A stretch of DNA of 64,000 nt from an uncultured Porphyromonadaceae bacterium (GCA_947178165.1 CAMWXH010000002.1:1-64000), one strand, 5' to 3'. Shown: positions 18,157 to 26,400, numbered from the stretch's first letter. Made by a program: numbers and translations. Notes: generated by a model not told the origin, from the sequence alone.

Positions 18157-19614
18157 TCATCTCCTTATTAATCTCACTACATTCTCCACGTGGTGAGTAT
18201 GTGGGAACATATCAACAGGCTGCACATCCGTCACTCTATATTTTTCATCTAAAAGGCTAAGATCGCGTGCTTGTGTGGCCGGATTGCAGCTCACATATAC
18301 CAATACTTCCGGTTCGGCATTAAGAATTACTTTCACAACATCTTCATGCATTCCGGCTCGTGGCGGATCGATAATCATCACATCCGGACGGCCATGCTTG
18401 CTTACAAATTCATCTGTAAGGATATCCTTCATATCTCCGGCATAGAAAAGTGTATTATCAAGGCCATTTACCGATGCATTCAATTTAGCATCCTCTATGG
18501 CAGCCTCAACATATTCAATTCCTATGACTTGACGAGCCTGGCGAGCAACGAAATTTGCAATTGTTCCGGTGCCGGTATAAAGGTCATAGACCAAAGGTTT
18601 TTCCTTGTTTACATTTATTTGCTCAGGATCAAGGCCGGCAAATTTCCGCGTAACTTTATAGAGTTCGTATGCTTGCAATGAATTGGTTTGATAGAATGAC
18701 TTTGCATTGACCCTAAACCGAAGCCCCTCCATCTCTTCCTCAATGTAATCAGGGCCTCTGAAACTTTTCACTTCCAGATCTCCGATAGTATCATTGAGTT
18801 TTAGGTTGACTACATAAAGAAGTGATGTTATTTCAGGAAATTTATCGGATATTGCATTTAAAAGTATTTCCGAAGCCTGACGGTTATCCTCGCCAAATGA
18901 AATGCAGACCATTACTTCCCCGGTAGATGCAATGCGAATCATCAATGTGCGAAGAAGTCCGGTGTTTTCCTTAATGTTATAGAATGTTAATCCATTATCT
19001 TCGGCATATTCATAAATGAAATTCCTGATCCTATTGCCAAGGTCGTCCTGCAAATGACATTCCTCTATATGATAAACCTTATCAAAACCTCCGGGTATAT
19101 GGAAACCTAAAGCATTGGGGCTATCTGTAAACTCTTTGCCCGATTTAACATCTTCCCAGGTTCTCCATTTCTTATTTGAGAAGGTATATTCCATTTTGTT
19201 ACGGTATTCCCAAATCTTATTTGAACCCAGGATAGGGGAGATTTCAGGCAAATCAACCTTTGCAATCCGAACAAGGGCATCAGTTACCTGCTGTTGCTTA
19301 AATTTAAGCTGTTCAGAATAGGGGAGATGTTGCCATTTGCATCCGCCACAGATAGTGAAATGTTCACATTTAGGTGTAATCCGAAGAGGAGAAGGATTAA
19401 TCATACGCTCTATATGACCTTCGGCATAGCTTTTCTTCTTCTTATCGATTTTAATATCCACTATGTCTCCGGGAGCGCCAAAGGGGATGAACACGACAAT
19501 CGGTGTTTCATCTGTAGGTTTAATTTTAGTTCTTGTCAAAGCCTTTCCTTCAGCGGCAACTCCGGTAATCTCAACGGCCTCGACAATAGGCAATGGTTTC
19601 TGTTTTCTTCCCAT
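18157..19614 (-). CDS. rlmD: 23S rRNA (uracil-5-)-methyltransferase, RlmD/RumA type
   Basis: SAM-dependent RNA m5U methyltransferase. An N-terminal TRAM domain (about 10-70) is followed by iron-sulfur ligands C83, C89 and C92 (CEHFTICGGC). The Rossmann methyltransferase domain carries YDLYTGTGTIANF (motif I), MIDPPRAGMH, and the catalytic Cys in VSCNPATQARDL near 445. Whether it modifies U1939, U747 or a tRNA/rRNA site in this lineage cannot be read from sequence, so the symbol is by family. It is monocistronic and convergent with hutH. Confidence 0.85.
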   Translation of the reverse strand: MGRKQKPLPIVEAVEITGVAAEGKALTRTKIKPTDETPIVVFIPFGAPGDIVDIKIDKKKKSYAEGHIERMINPSPLRITPKCEHFTICGGCKWQHLPYSEQLKFKQQQVTDALVRIAKVDLPEISPILGSNKIWEYRNKMEYTFSNKKWRTWEDVKSGKEFTDSPNALGFHIPGGFDKVYHIEECHLQDDLGNRIRNFIYEYAEDNGLTFYNIKENTGLLRTLMIRIASTGEVMVCISFGEDNRQASEILLNAISDKFPEITSLLYVVNLKLNDTIGDLEVKSFRGPDYIEEEMEGLRFRVNAKSFYQTNSLQAYELYKVTRKFAGLDPEQINVNKEKPLVYDLYTGTGTIANFVARQARQVIGIEYVEAAIEDAKLNASVNGLDNTLFYAGDMKDILTDEFVSKHGRPDVMIIDPPRAGMHEDVVKVILNAEPEVLVYVSCNPATQARDLSLLDEKYRVTDVQPVDMFPHTHHVENVVRLIRR

Positions 19615-19681
19615 TTATAGAGAATTTTATAATATGCTGTTTAAAAAATGGAAACTGTTTTTCCACTATATTTTCAGTTTG

Positions 19682-19689
19682 CAAAATTA
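19682..19689 (-). promoter_or_regulatory. -7 box of the rlmD-like gene
   Basis: Read on the minus strand this is TAATTTTG, 68 nt before the start at 19614. No good -33 match is seen at the usual spacing. Confidence 0.45.
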
Positions 19690-19766
19690 CATAAAAACAT
19701 TGAATTAACCATATCGCAAAATTTAATCCCTTCGCTGGTCGAAATGATAGCACCGTCACATTCAAG

Positions 19767-20444
19767 TTAGAAATTATATCCTAACGCAAAGGTTACACGA
19801 TTCTCCTTAAAATTAATTGAATTCTTCTGAATGTCATTCAAGCCCAATGATCCTATGATAGAAAATTGCCAGTGATAGTCAACTTCAAACGAAGATCCAA
19901 TATTCCAATCAATATTAAATCGTCGTTGTCCATAATCACCGAACAGCTCTTCAGGAAGAGGCTCTTCCATTTTATCCTTATTCTTAAACTTTATTTTTCC
20001 GGAAAAGGCATATCCAATCTGCGGACCGGTGAATAACGATACGCTGAATCGATCAGAGAAATCAAATCGGTAACCAAAAACTAACGGAATGCGTAAACCA
20101 TATTTTATGACTTTAGGATCTTTATCGATTATGCCTCCTTGTTCATTTGTTATTAGCAGATCCTTATAGGCATATTGATCATAATAGAAAGTAAGACCCG
20201 GTTCAAAAAAAAGATTGGCTATAACAGGTAGATTATAAATGCCGCTTATCGATACGCCGGGTCCCGATTTAAATAAATCAATGTCATCTCCCACTGGAGT
20301 ATCCCATTTGCCGGGAAGGCTCCAGTCATAACCTACACGTACACCCCAGAATGGAGAGTTGTCAGGATTATCAAGAACTGGATTGGAGGCAAAGAAATTA
20401 AACGCAAAGCTTAAAAAAGCAACTAAGGATACTATACGTTTCAT
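19767..20444 (-). CDS. Outer-membrane beta-barrel protein (PorT-like family)
   Basis: A Sec signal peptide starts MKRIVSLVAFLSFAFNFFAS. The mature part has alternating beta strands with Gly/aromatic pairs (FWGVRVGYDWSLP, LFFEPGLTFYYD, PLVFGYRFD, FTGPQIGYAFSG) and a C-terminal strand ending in Phe (VTFALGYNF), the outer-membrane barrel insertion signal. This fits the PF13568-type barrel family of Bacteroidetes. The frame stays open 36 codons upstream, but I choose the ATG at 20444 because the signal peptide begins there. Cargo and function are unknown. Confidence 0.75.
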   Translation of the reverse strand: MKRIVSLVAFLSFAFNFFASNPVLDNPDNSPFWGVRVGYDWSLPGKWDTPVGDDIDLFKSGPGVSISGIYNLPVIANLFFEPGLTFYYDQYAYKDLLITNEQGGIIDKDPKVIKYGLRIPLVFGYRFDFSDRFSVSLFTGPQIGYAFSGKIKFKNKDKMEEPLPEELFGDYGQRRFNIDWNIGSSFEVDYHWQFSIIGSLGLNDIQKNSINFKENRVTFALGYNF

Positions 20445-20510
20445 AGTGGGATTCTTTTTGAATGAATACGTGTAGATAAAACGCCGTTTATTTTCAATAT
20501 ATTGTAAATT

Positions 20511-20541
20511 TTTGAAAATATTTAGAAAATGATTAATTTTG
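20511..20541 (+). promoter_or_regulatory. Promoter that predicts a leaderless tfoX-like mRNA
   Basis: TTTG at 20511-20514, a 19-nt spacer and TAATTTTG at 20534-20541. The ATG at 20546 begins 4 nt after the box, about where transcription should start, so the message probably has no 5' leader. Confidence 0.65.
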
Positions 20542-20545
20542 TGAC

Positions 20546-20860
20546 ATGGCAAGTAAAATTGAATTTATTGAGTTCCTTTGCGAAGTCTTGTCTCCGCTTG
20601 GAGAAGTCCGCTATCGAAAGATGATGGGAGATTATGTAATCTATGTTAATGAGAAGTGTGTGATCACTGCTTGTGACAACACTGCCTATATCAAAAAATT
20701 GGATGTTATCGCTCCATTAATGGCTGATGCAGAGACAGGTCATCCTTATGAAGGGGCAAAGGAATGCTATATATTAGATTTATCCAATCCACGTAAGGCA
20801 AGGGAAATTATCTCTATTCTTTGGGAAGCGTTGCCTTTTCCGAAAAAGAGGAAAAAATAA
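20546..20860 (+). CDS. TfoX N-terminal-domain protein
   Basis: A 104-aa protein that matches the TfoX/Sxy N-terminal domain: a start helix, then EVRYRKMMGDYVIYVNEK and a GHPYEGAKECYILD segment. In Gammaproteobacteria Sxy/TfoX regulates competence with CRP, but stand-alone N-domain proteins are widespread in Bacteroidetes and their role is not established. The C terminus is strongly basic. The start is supported by the promoter just upstream, which implies leaderless translation. Confidence 0.75.
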   Translation: MASKIEFIEFLCEVLSPLGEVRYRKMMGDYVIYVNEKCVITACDNTAYIKKLDVIAPLMADAETGHPYEGAKECYILDLSNPRKAREIISILWEALPFPKKRKK

Positions 20861-20919
20861 CTGAACCACTCGATATTGCTTTAAAACTTATAAAATCAAA
20901 ATAGATAAACCATCTTAAA

Positions 20920-21141
20920 ATGATAAATAATATTACCAATCGCAATATTTCTTTCATTCTCGCTGTATCATTTTTTTCAGGACTGCTATATTGTATCTAC
21001 GACACAATAGTTACAGATGGGAACTGGATTGAGCTTAGCACAATTGCAATGTCCACAGCTATCTTCACTAAGTTTTATTTTTCCTATCGCAAAGCAGTAA
21101 AAAGAGGAAAAATATACGGTAAGATTAACCCATTTAAGTAA
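20920..21141 (+). CDS. Small membrane protein, unknown
   Basis: 73 aa with two hydrophobic segments (about 10-30 and 38-54) and a basic C-terminal tail. I recognise no family. It lies 59 nt after the TfoX-like gene in the same direction and may share its transcript. Confidence 0.5.
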   Translation: MINNITNRNISFILAVSFFSGLLYCIYDTIVTDGNWIELSTIAMSTAIFTKFYFSYRKAVKRGKIYGKINPFK

Positions 21142-21193
21142 GGATGACTTCGATTTTACTTATTTAGCCCTCAAAATCTGATCAAAAGATAAT

Positions 21194-21409
21194 ATGAATC
21201 CGAAATTTATCTCATATTTTAAAGTTTTCAGCCTGTTCCTTCTTATAATTGCTGCAAATATTTTTATCATTGTATTTATAAAAAATTTCCTCCGATTAAG
21301 AGGTTTTAACTCTAAAGCCCTTGATGTTCTTTTTTCAGCACTCTTGATAATGAGTTATATATATGCATGGAAATTCCTTAAACGACGTCTCAAAAATATT
21401 GAAAAATAA
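21194..21409 (+). CDS. Small two-helix membrane protein, unknown
   Basis: 71 aa with hydrophobic segments at about 8-30 and 44-60 and a Lys/Arg-rich end. No family is recognised. It sits in a run of similar small membrane-protein genes (20920-22735). Confidence 0.5.
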   Translation: MNPKFISYFKVFSLFLLIIAANIFIIVFIKNFLRLRGFNSKALDVLFSALLIMSYIYAWKFLKRRLKNIEK

Positions 21410-21415
21410 TTGTTG

Positions 21416-21423
21416 TAACTTTG
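21416..21423 (+). promoter_or_regulatory. -7 box immediately before the 21428 start
   Basis: TAACTTTG ends 4 nt before the ATG at 21428, the same geometry as at 20546, again predicting a leaderless transcript. The -33 region is weak (ATTG only 14 nt upstream). Confidence 0.5.
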
Positions 21424-21427
21424 CGCT

Positions 21428-21841
21428 ATGACAAAAGCACAAAAACTAAAGATATGCGATTGGACATTGGTGATTCTATTGCCTATTGTCCTTGCCTCAA
21501 GCATACAGTTGGAAGCAACTTCCAGCATTGGTATTTTTCCGGTAATTTTCCATATCGCCGTGGCGTTGCCGTTCATGTGTATTATTATATGGCATATTTC
21601 CCTTCATTTCCAATGGAAAAAATGGCTTATTAAATTCAGCAAACTTAAAGTTCCGACACGAATTCTTTGGTGGTTATATGTCCTTACTTTCATCTCGGGG
21701 ATAGCAACATTTATCCATTGGATTTTAGAAAACGAACATAGTCCTTTGGGTGGAATTCATGGAAAAATCGGATTTTTAATGATAATATTTGCCATAGGAC
21801 ATACTATAAAACGTATTAAATTCTTCAAACGGAAGAAATAA
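21428..21841 (+). CDS. DUF4405-like integral membrane protein
   Basis: 137 aa with about four membrane segments and His residues placed inside or next to helices (FHIAVALP, IIIWHISLH, FIHWILENEH, IGHTIKRIK). This pattern is like DUF4405/cytochrome-b561-type proteins that can bind haem between helices. The assignment is by overall pattern only. The terminator hairpin at 21873-21910 follows it. Confidence 0.5.
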   Translation: MTKAQKLKICDWTLVILLPIVLASSIQLEATSSIGIFPVIFHIAVALPFMCIIIWHISLHFQWKKWLIKFSKLKVPTRILWWLYVLTFISGIATFIHWILENEHSPLGGIHGKIGFLMIIFAIGHTIKRIKFFKRKK

Positions 21842-21872
21842 GCATCTTTTCTCCAGCCTTATAATTAGCTTA

Positions 21873-21910
21873 TGAGACTGTCAAACATTCTAAGACAGTC
21901 TCATTCTTTT
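21873..21910 (+). terminator. Rho-independent terminator
   Basis: TGAGACTGTC (21873-21882) pairs perfectly with 21894-21903 around an 11-nt loop, then TTCTTTT. It starts 31 nt after the 21841 stop. Confidence 0.8.
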
Positions 21911-21972
21911 AAAATTAAATTCCAAAGACAAGTATGTAGTGAAATGTCGAGGATTTTTCTTAAATTTATCAA

Positions 21973-22398
21973 ATGAAAATCTGTACAAAAGCATTTCTCA
22001 TATTCCAAGTAACAATGGTAGTAGTCACAACAGTGTTGATGACTATATACTGGGTTCTATTATGTCATTTCATAAAAGAAACGATAAGCTTTATTGAGAG
22101 TGTAATATTATCTACCTGTATTGCATTTATTTATGCCATATTTTTATTACCTGTCTGGAAATTATGGAAAGGGAAAACATGGTACTCTCTCTCATTACTT
22201 TTCTTTTCAACAATAACCATTATTGCTGTGTTGAGCTTCATAATTAGCATAATAGATACCAGAGATTGGGGTTTCTCGTTATTTTGGATTACAATTTATA
22301 TATACGTATTGGCTTTCCCTGCTAATCTTATTATTTCTATTCCAATAGGCTTAATAGGTAAATACATTTCAACTAAATACAATAATGAAGCCTCATGA
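21973..22398 (+). CDS. Four-helix membrane protein, unknown
   Basis: 141 aa with hydrophobic segments at about 8-30, 42-60, 70-93 and 100-130. No family is recognised. Its 3' end overlaps the next gene by 14 nt, so the two are probably co-translated. Confidence 0.5.
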   Translation: MKICTKAFLIFQVTMVVVTTVLMTIYWVLLCHFIKETISFIESVILSTCIAFIYAIFLLPVWKLWKGKTWYSLSLLFFSTITIIAVLSFIISIIDTRDWGFSLFWITIYIYVLAFPANLIISIPIGLIGKYISTKYNNEAS

Positions 22399-22735
22399 AT
22401 TTTTCCATTATCTTTATGTCAAAGCATCTAACATCAGTCGCTTTGACTGTTTTCCCAGAGTAAACATAGCGTGGCCTCTATGGATTAGTTCTCTTTGGTA
22501 TTTACCCGTATTAAATTTTTCAATCTGGTGGATTCAAGCCCTAATTACATTTATTATATTCTACCTGATTGTTTTTGCAATTTATCCTCCAAAATTCGTA
22601 AAGTTAAATTATGATAAATGGGAAAAGAAATATTCTCATAAAACATCCATTTGGTACTGGATCTATTTCTTCTCATTCATCATACCCATGTCGATCAAAA
22701 TATCATATTGGATAAACCATCCAAAAACCTTTTAA
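22385..22735 (+). CDS. Membrane protein, unknown
   Basis: 116 aa, rich in Trp and Tyr, with two or three hydrophobic segments (about 28-45, 48-68, 90-108). It overlaps the preceding gene by 14 nt. No family is recognised. An imperfect hairpin at 22750-22775 lies between it and the convergent small gene at 22759-22941. Confidence 0.45.
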   Translation: MKPHEFFHYLYVKASNISRFDCFPRVNIAWPLWISSLWYLPVLNFSIWWIQALITFIIFYLIVFAIYPPKFVKLNYDKWEKKYSHKTSIWYWIYFFSFIIPMSIKISYWINHPKTF

Positions 22736-22758
22736 TTTAACATGCAAGGTATCTCTCT

Positions 22759-22941
22759 TCAGGCAAGAAAGAGATCATAAATTATCCAAAAAAACAATGA
22801 ATAGAAAAAGATTACCAAAGCATAGCGTAATTGTTTAGATTTAATTATTTGATACTTGTCGAATAACCATAACAGAAAGGCTCCTACCAAAACATACAAA
22901 AGGAGATAGAATCGGAGATATAACCAAGGCAGATCGAACAT
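22759..22941 (-). CDS. Small membrane protein, unknown
   Basis: 60 aa with two hydrophobic segments starting MFDLPWLYLRFY. The frame is open to 23007, but the excellent minus-strand promoter at 22977-23008 lies inside that extension, so the ATG at 22941 (leader about 30 nt) is the sensible start. No family is recognised. Confidence 0.5.
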   Translation of the reverse strand: MFDLPWLYLRFYLLLYVLVGAFLLWLFDKYQIIKSKQLRYALVIFFYSLFFWIIYDLFLA

Positions 22942-22976
22942 TGTATGTAGATTGTAACAAATTCTTATCTTGGGTA

Positions 22977-23008
22977 CAAATTTATGAAAAAAATCGCACA
23001 AGTGCAAA
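22977..23008 (-). promoter_or_regulatory. Minus-strand promoter of the 22941 gene
   Basis: On the minus strand: TTTG (23005-23008), 20-nt spacer, TAAATTTG (22977-22984). It decides the start codon of the small gene downstream. Confidence 0.7.
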
Positions 23009-23403
23009 AAGATACAACATTATTTTTACCATACGGTCGGTTTTAAAATCCATTGCATAAACTTATATTCACTTTCATGATTAGCTGCTACAATCATATG
23101 GATTATTAAGAATACGCAGGACGATATATATGAACGAGTCTGTTCCGTGTTTTCCGACCGAAAGACTTCAAGACTATAAGGGAATTGAAAAGTTGACATT
23201 ATTTCAAAAGATGTTTTAAAGTCTTCTGATATTAAATCTTCTAATTTGGAGACATTAGATATATGAAATTAGTGAAGCGGTTTCGGATATCCTGTGTTGC
23301 CGAAATTATTGACGTTTGTCCATCTGTTCTCAAAAAAGAATTGAGCCTTTCATTCAGATTGGTACACTCGGTATGGAAAGCTCAGACATATCCATAATAT
23401 TAT

Positions 23404-23448
23404 CGGCTCTTTCAGTCATAAGTGCCAACCTATGATCGATAAGAGCCG
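23404..23448 (+). repeat. Hairpin repeat B, copy 1
   Basis: CGGCTCTT (23404-23411) pairs with AAGAGCCG (23441-23448), and inside it TCATA (23416-23420) pairs with TATGA (23431-23435). Copies 2 and 3 lie at 25891 and 26237. A T-rich tract follows copy 1, so it could also terminate transcription. It lies 69 nt before repeat A copy 1, the same distance as between B2 and A3. Confidence 0.75.
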
Positions 23449-23517
23449 TCAAGTTTTTGTTTTAATATTAGTTGTCGATTCAGATTAATCTTTATGTGTA
23501 GGCATTATCCTCATCAG

Positions 23518-23724
23518 TCAGCAACGCGGAAATGACCGAAGTGAAGCCTGCGAAACCTCGGTTGTTTCGGCGTTGCTGATTATCTCGCGGAACAGATAAG
23601 CGTTCCTGACAAATCGGTGAAGGATTGCTCGGAGAGAATCACGGAGCAATCACACCGGTTGACTTTCCAAATGGCAGAAAATGGTGGCGCCACATTAATA
23701 TAGTACGTCACCTTTACTGCCGAT
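23518..23724 (+). repeat. Structured intergenic repeat A, copy 1
   Basis: About 207 bp. An outer hairpin has arms CAGCAACGC/GCGTTGCTG. A second hairpin has arms ATTGCTC/GAGCAAT. A third part holds GGCGCCAC and CGTCACC. The first 58 bp are almost identical to A copy 2 (25655) and closely similar to copy 3 (26004). No ORF is present. The remaining intergenic sequence around it (23008-23403 and 23725-23875) holds nothing I can name except a 45-codon open frame I rejected. Confidence 0.8.
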
Positions 23725-23875
23725 TATTCTGGTGACGCTGATTTAACCATCCCATCTTTTTCTGTAGGATAAGACAATAAAAAGAAGTTCTTCAGCGTTC
23801 TATCACAATTTAGTTTTCGGAGAGGCCGTTTCTCTGTGACTGAATTGGTAATAATAATCGAGTAATAAGTACATT

Positions 23876-25090
23876 ATGAACCCTAATTATTATCTTGAAC
23901 GCTATGGAGATTACAGTGATATTGATCTCCCTAAAACTTACCGTACATATTTTGACTCATTTTGCGATGAGTACAAACGTTACCCTGTGGAAAATAAATT
24001 GCTTGACTTAGCATATGTAATTATCCACGGATTTGATATCAGAAAGGCAATCAGAAATATTCTCGACTCTCGAACTGACATCTCAGAGAGAGATTTTCAA
24101 TATGCTATTTGGGACTTAACTGCAGCGGTTAATCATGTTGATAAGATTTCTGATAGGGGTAATTCATTAGATACCGACATAGATATTCTTATTGAGGATC
24201 TGCTAAGATGCTATCGTCTTCCTCTCGATAATTCAAGACTTCATTTCCTTGAAGAGAATTTCCGAGATGTGTCGGATCAGACAGTATTCCGCACTAATGG
24301 TTGGGAAATTGCCTCTGAAAACGTCAATGAATATCAGATGTATAAGGATGATAACTTTGTGTTCTATCCCGGAGATGAAGATTTGCTGTATCAATATCAT
24401 ACAAATGATATTGAAAATGATTCCATTGGTCAGATATTTCCTGTTGGCCCTTGTCCTGAACCTTGGTATGGCAATCCACTCACAGCAAAAATAATTATCC
24501 TTGGAGATATGCCAAGACAGGATGATTTCATCTCCCGGTGCGCGAATATAGTCCTTTCATTTGAGCCGAGATTGATGGGATCTGTGCAGACGATGGTAAG
24601 AAGGTGGATGTCGTTGGATGGTACAGGAATTTACGATGATACGGAATTCAGGAAATCCGGTATAGTCACCAGCGATGCCTATAATTCAGTCACATATCGC
24701 CATTGGATAAGTGAACTCCGTACTTTGGCTTGGCAACTTAAAATAGATGAACAGGATTTATTCAATAATGTCTGCGTCCTTAATGCTAATGCCTATTATT
24801 CCAGTAATGGATTTGACCCATTAGCTGCCGGATTGTTGCCATCTCAGTATTATCTTCGTGTGCTCGTAAATTATTTGGTGAATAATAAAGGAGAAAATCG
24901 TCCTATCTTCATAATTCCCTCCTCCAATATTCATAAAGTATGGAAGAAGGTACTTGGCTACTGGATCGAGAATGAAGTGATGCTGACAAATGATCTGATA
25001 TTGATAGATCGTTTAAATACAAAACTCAAACTCTCCACAGATCTCTTGAAGCGAAATAACATTCAGGATATACTCAATAAAATCAAATGA
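23876..25090 (+). CDS. Uracil-DNA-glycosylase-superfamily-like protein
   Basis: 404 aa. Residues 1-190 are not recognised. From about 195 the sequence follows the pattern of UDG-fold proteins: PEPWYGNPLTAKIIILGDMP (the GNP-x-A-hydrophobic strand-Pro start), a central VLNANAYYSS, then GLLPSQYYLRVLVNYLV and an IIPSSNIHKVWKKV strand. The usual 'NPG' after the first strand is changed to GDMPRQ, so glycosylase activity is doubtful. It is followed after 1 nt by a DUF1643 gene and bounded on both sides by repeat A. A nucleic-acid or nucleotide role is inference. Confidence 0.5.
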   Translation: MNPNYYLERYGDYSDIDLPKTYRTYFDSFCDEYKRYPVENKLLDLAYVIIHGFDIRKAIRNILDSRTDISERDFQYAIWDLTAAVNHVDKISDRGNSLDTDIDILIEDLLRCYRLPLDNSRLHFLEENFRDVSDQTVFRTNGWEIASENVNEYQMYKDDNFVFYPGDEDLLYQYHTNDIENDSIGQIFPVGPCPEPWYGNPLTAKIIILGDMPRQDDFISRCANIVLSFEPRLMGSVQTMVRRWMSLDGTGIYDDTEFRKSGIVTSDAYNSVTYRHWISELRTLAWQLKIDEQDLFNNVCVLNANAYYSSNGFDPLAAGLLPSQYYLRVLVNYLVNNKGENRPIFIIPSSNIHKVWKKVLGYWIENEVMLTNDLILIDRLNTKLKLSTDLLKRNNIQDILNKIK

Positions 25091-25091
25091 T

Positions 25092-25643
25092 ATGGAGTAC
25101 AAAGATGTGAAATGTCTTGCAGAAGTGATGAATGGTTTCAACTGCCGATTCTACCTCGAAAAAGAGGGAGATCGGCCGCTAATTGTTATTGGCCTTAATC
25201 CAAGCACTGCTGATGAAACCAACTCGGATGCGACAATGCGCAAGATTATAGGATTCATCAGTAACTGGAATGAACGTTCTTCCTATAATTTTGATGGTTT
25301 CATCATGCTGAATTTGTATCCACTCAGAGAAACTTCTCCAGAGGTGTTGAATCAAAACCATGAATTTAATCCCGCTCTCCATGCTCGTAATATGGAAGTT
25401 ATCTCGATGATTCTTGACAATCATACCAACGCAGAGATTCTTCTTTGTTATGGCGATTCAATAGAATCTGTCAAATGGCTGAAGGATTGCAGAGACGATA
25501 TCTTAAAACTGATAGCAAGGCATGAAGGCTGCTCATTGTTTACTTTGGGAGATTTGACGAATATGAAAAATCCTCGTCATCCCTGTAGGCTGGCATATGC
25601 CACGGACTTGAAGCGGTATTCTAATCCCTTTAAAGATAATTGA
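25092..25643 (+). CDS. DUF1643-family protein
   Basis: 183 aa. The segment VIGLNPSTADETNSDATMRK (about 33-52) and the following FIMLNLYPLRETSPEVL are diagnostic of DUF1643, a family found in phages, plasmids and bacterial accessory regions with no established activity. It is coupled to the UDG-like gene with a 1-nt gap. The pair sits between direct copies of repeat A, suggesting a movable cassette. Confidence 0.8.
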   Translation: MEYKDVKCLAEVMNGFNCRFYLEKEGDRPLIVIGLNPSTADETNSDATMRKIIGFISNWNERSSYNFDGFIMLNLYPLRETSPEVLNQNHEFNPALHARNMEVISMILDNHTNAEILLCYGDSIESVKWLKDCRDDILKLIARHEGCSLFTLGDLTNMKNPRHPCRLAYATDLKRYSNPFKDN

Positions 25644-25654
25644 ATTTTCATAAT

Positions 25655-25861
25655 TCAGCGACGCGGAAATGACCGAAGTGAAGCCTGTGAAACCTCGGTT
25701 GTTTCGGCGTTGCTGACCAACTCGCGGAGCAGATAAGTATTCCCTAAAAATCGGTGGAAGATTGCTCGGTGAGATTCACGGAGCAATCACACCGAGGAAT
25801 CTTCCAAATGGCATAAAATTGTGGCGCCACATTTTTATGGTTCGTCACCATTGCTGCCGAC
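25655..25861 (+). repeat. Structured intergenic repeat A, copy 2
   Basis: About 207 bp beginning TCAGCGACGCGGAAATGACC, nearly identical to copy 1 over its first 58 bp. It begins 12 nt after the DUF1643 stop. Repeat B copy 2 follows 29 nt after its end. Confidence 0.8.
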
Positions 25862-25890
25862 CCTGCGGAGCAATTGGTATTCCAAGGAAT

Positions 25891-25935
25891 CGGCTCTTTC
25901 AGTCATAAGTGCTAACCTATGATTGAGAAGAGCCG
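25891..25935 (+). repeat. Hairpin repeat B, copy 2
   Basis: CGGCTCTT (25891-25898) pairs with AAGAGCCG (25928-25935), and TCATA pairs with TATGA inside. The linker after it (25936-26003) resembles the linker after B copy 1. Confidence 0.75.
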
Positions 25936-26003
25936 GCAAGTATTCATTTTCAGAATAGTCATCAATTCAGACAAGTATTCGATACAGATTAAATCATCAT
26001 AAG

Positions 26004-26209
26004 TCAGCGATGCGGAAAAGAGCAAAGTGAAGCCTGCGAACCTCGGTTGTTTCGGCGTTGCTGACAAATTCGCGGAGTGGTCTGGTATTCTGGATAAATC
26101 GGTGAATGATTGCTCGGTGAATACCACGGAGCAATTTCACCGGTTAATCTTCCAAGTTATAGGGCATAGTGGAGCCGCATTTATATGGTTCGTCACCATT
26201 TCTGTAGTC
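26004..26209 (+). repeat. Structured intergenic repeat A, copy 3
   Basis: A more diverged copy that starts 349 bp after copy 2, setting the repeat unit length (A, about 30 nt, B, about 69 nt). The hairpins are kept. Confidence 0.7.
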
Positions 26210-26236
26210 CATCCGGGAGCAGGTTCTCAAAGACCT

Positions 26237-26285
26237 CGGCTTCTCTCAGTCATAAGTGTCAGCCTATGACCGTAGTAAGCAGCCA
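26237..26285 (+). repeat. Hairpin repeat B, copy 3 (degraded)
   Basis: The loop-side TCATA/TATGA pair and the sequence around it match copies 1 and 2, but the outer GGCTCTT/AAGAGCC stem is broken. Confidence 0.55.
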
Positions 26286-26340
26286 ACTTATTTATGCACT
26301 TTACAATCAGTAAACTAGTGAAATAGAGAGGTATATTAGT

Positions 26341-26360
26341 TTTGTAGATTATTTGTAGAT
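26341..26360 (+). promoter_or_regulatory. Direct-repeat operator upstream of the HTH regulator gene
   Basis: TTTGTAGAT occurs twice, at 26341-26349 and 26352-26360, 11 bp apart (one helical turn). The second copy starts 41 nt before the -7 box. The same pair at nearly the same distance precedes the LRR gene (28144-28163). Confidence 0.55.
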
Positions 26361-26370
26361 ATAAGCCGTA

Positions 26371-26400
26371 TTGCGTAGTGAAAATTTAGATATAACTTTG
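26371..26400 (+). promoter_or_regulatory. Promoter of the TPR-HTH regulator gene
   Basis: A weak TTG at 26371-26373, a 19-nt spacer and TAACTTTG at 26393-26400. The leader would be about 12-15 nt, which fixes the start at 26419. Confidence 0.6.

Noticed and set aside
22750..22775. Terminator between the convergent genes at 22735 and 22759
   Set aside because: The stem is imperfect, there is no T tract, and it overlaps the end of the minus-strand gene.
22942..23007. Longer start for the small minus-strand membrane protein
   Set aside because: A TTTG-20-TAAATTTG promoter lies within it, so the mRNA would not contain it.
23262..23398. 45-codon open frame on the plus strand before repeat B1
   Set aside because: No ribosome-binding site, domain or conservation evidence; it is too short to call.
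23518..26285. CRISPR array
   Set aside because: The repeats are long (about 200 and 45 bp), few and separated by genes; there are no short regular spacers and no cas genes.
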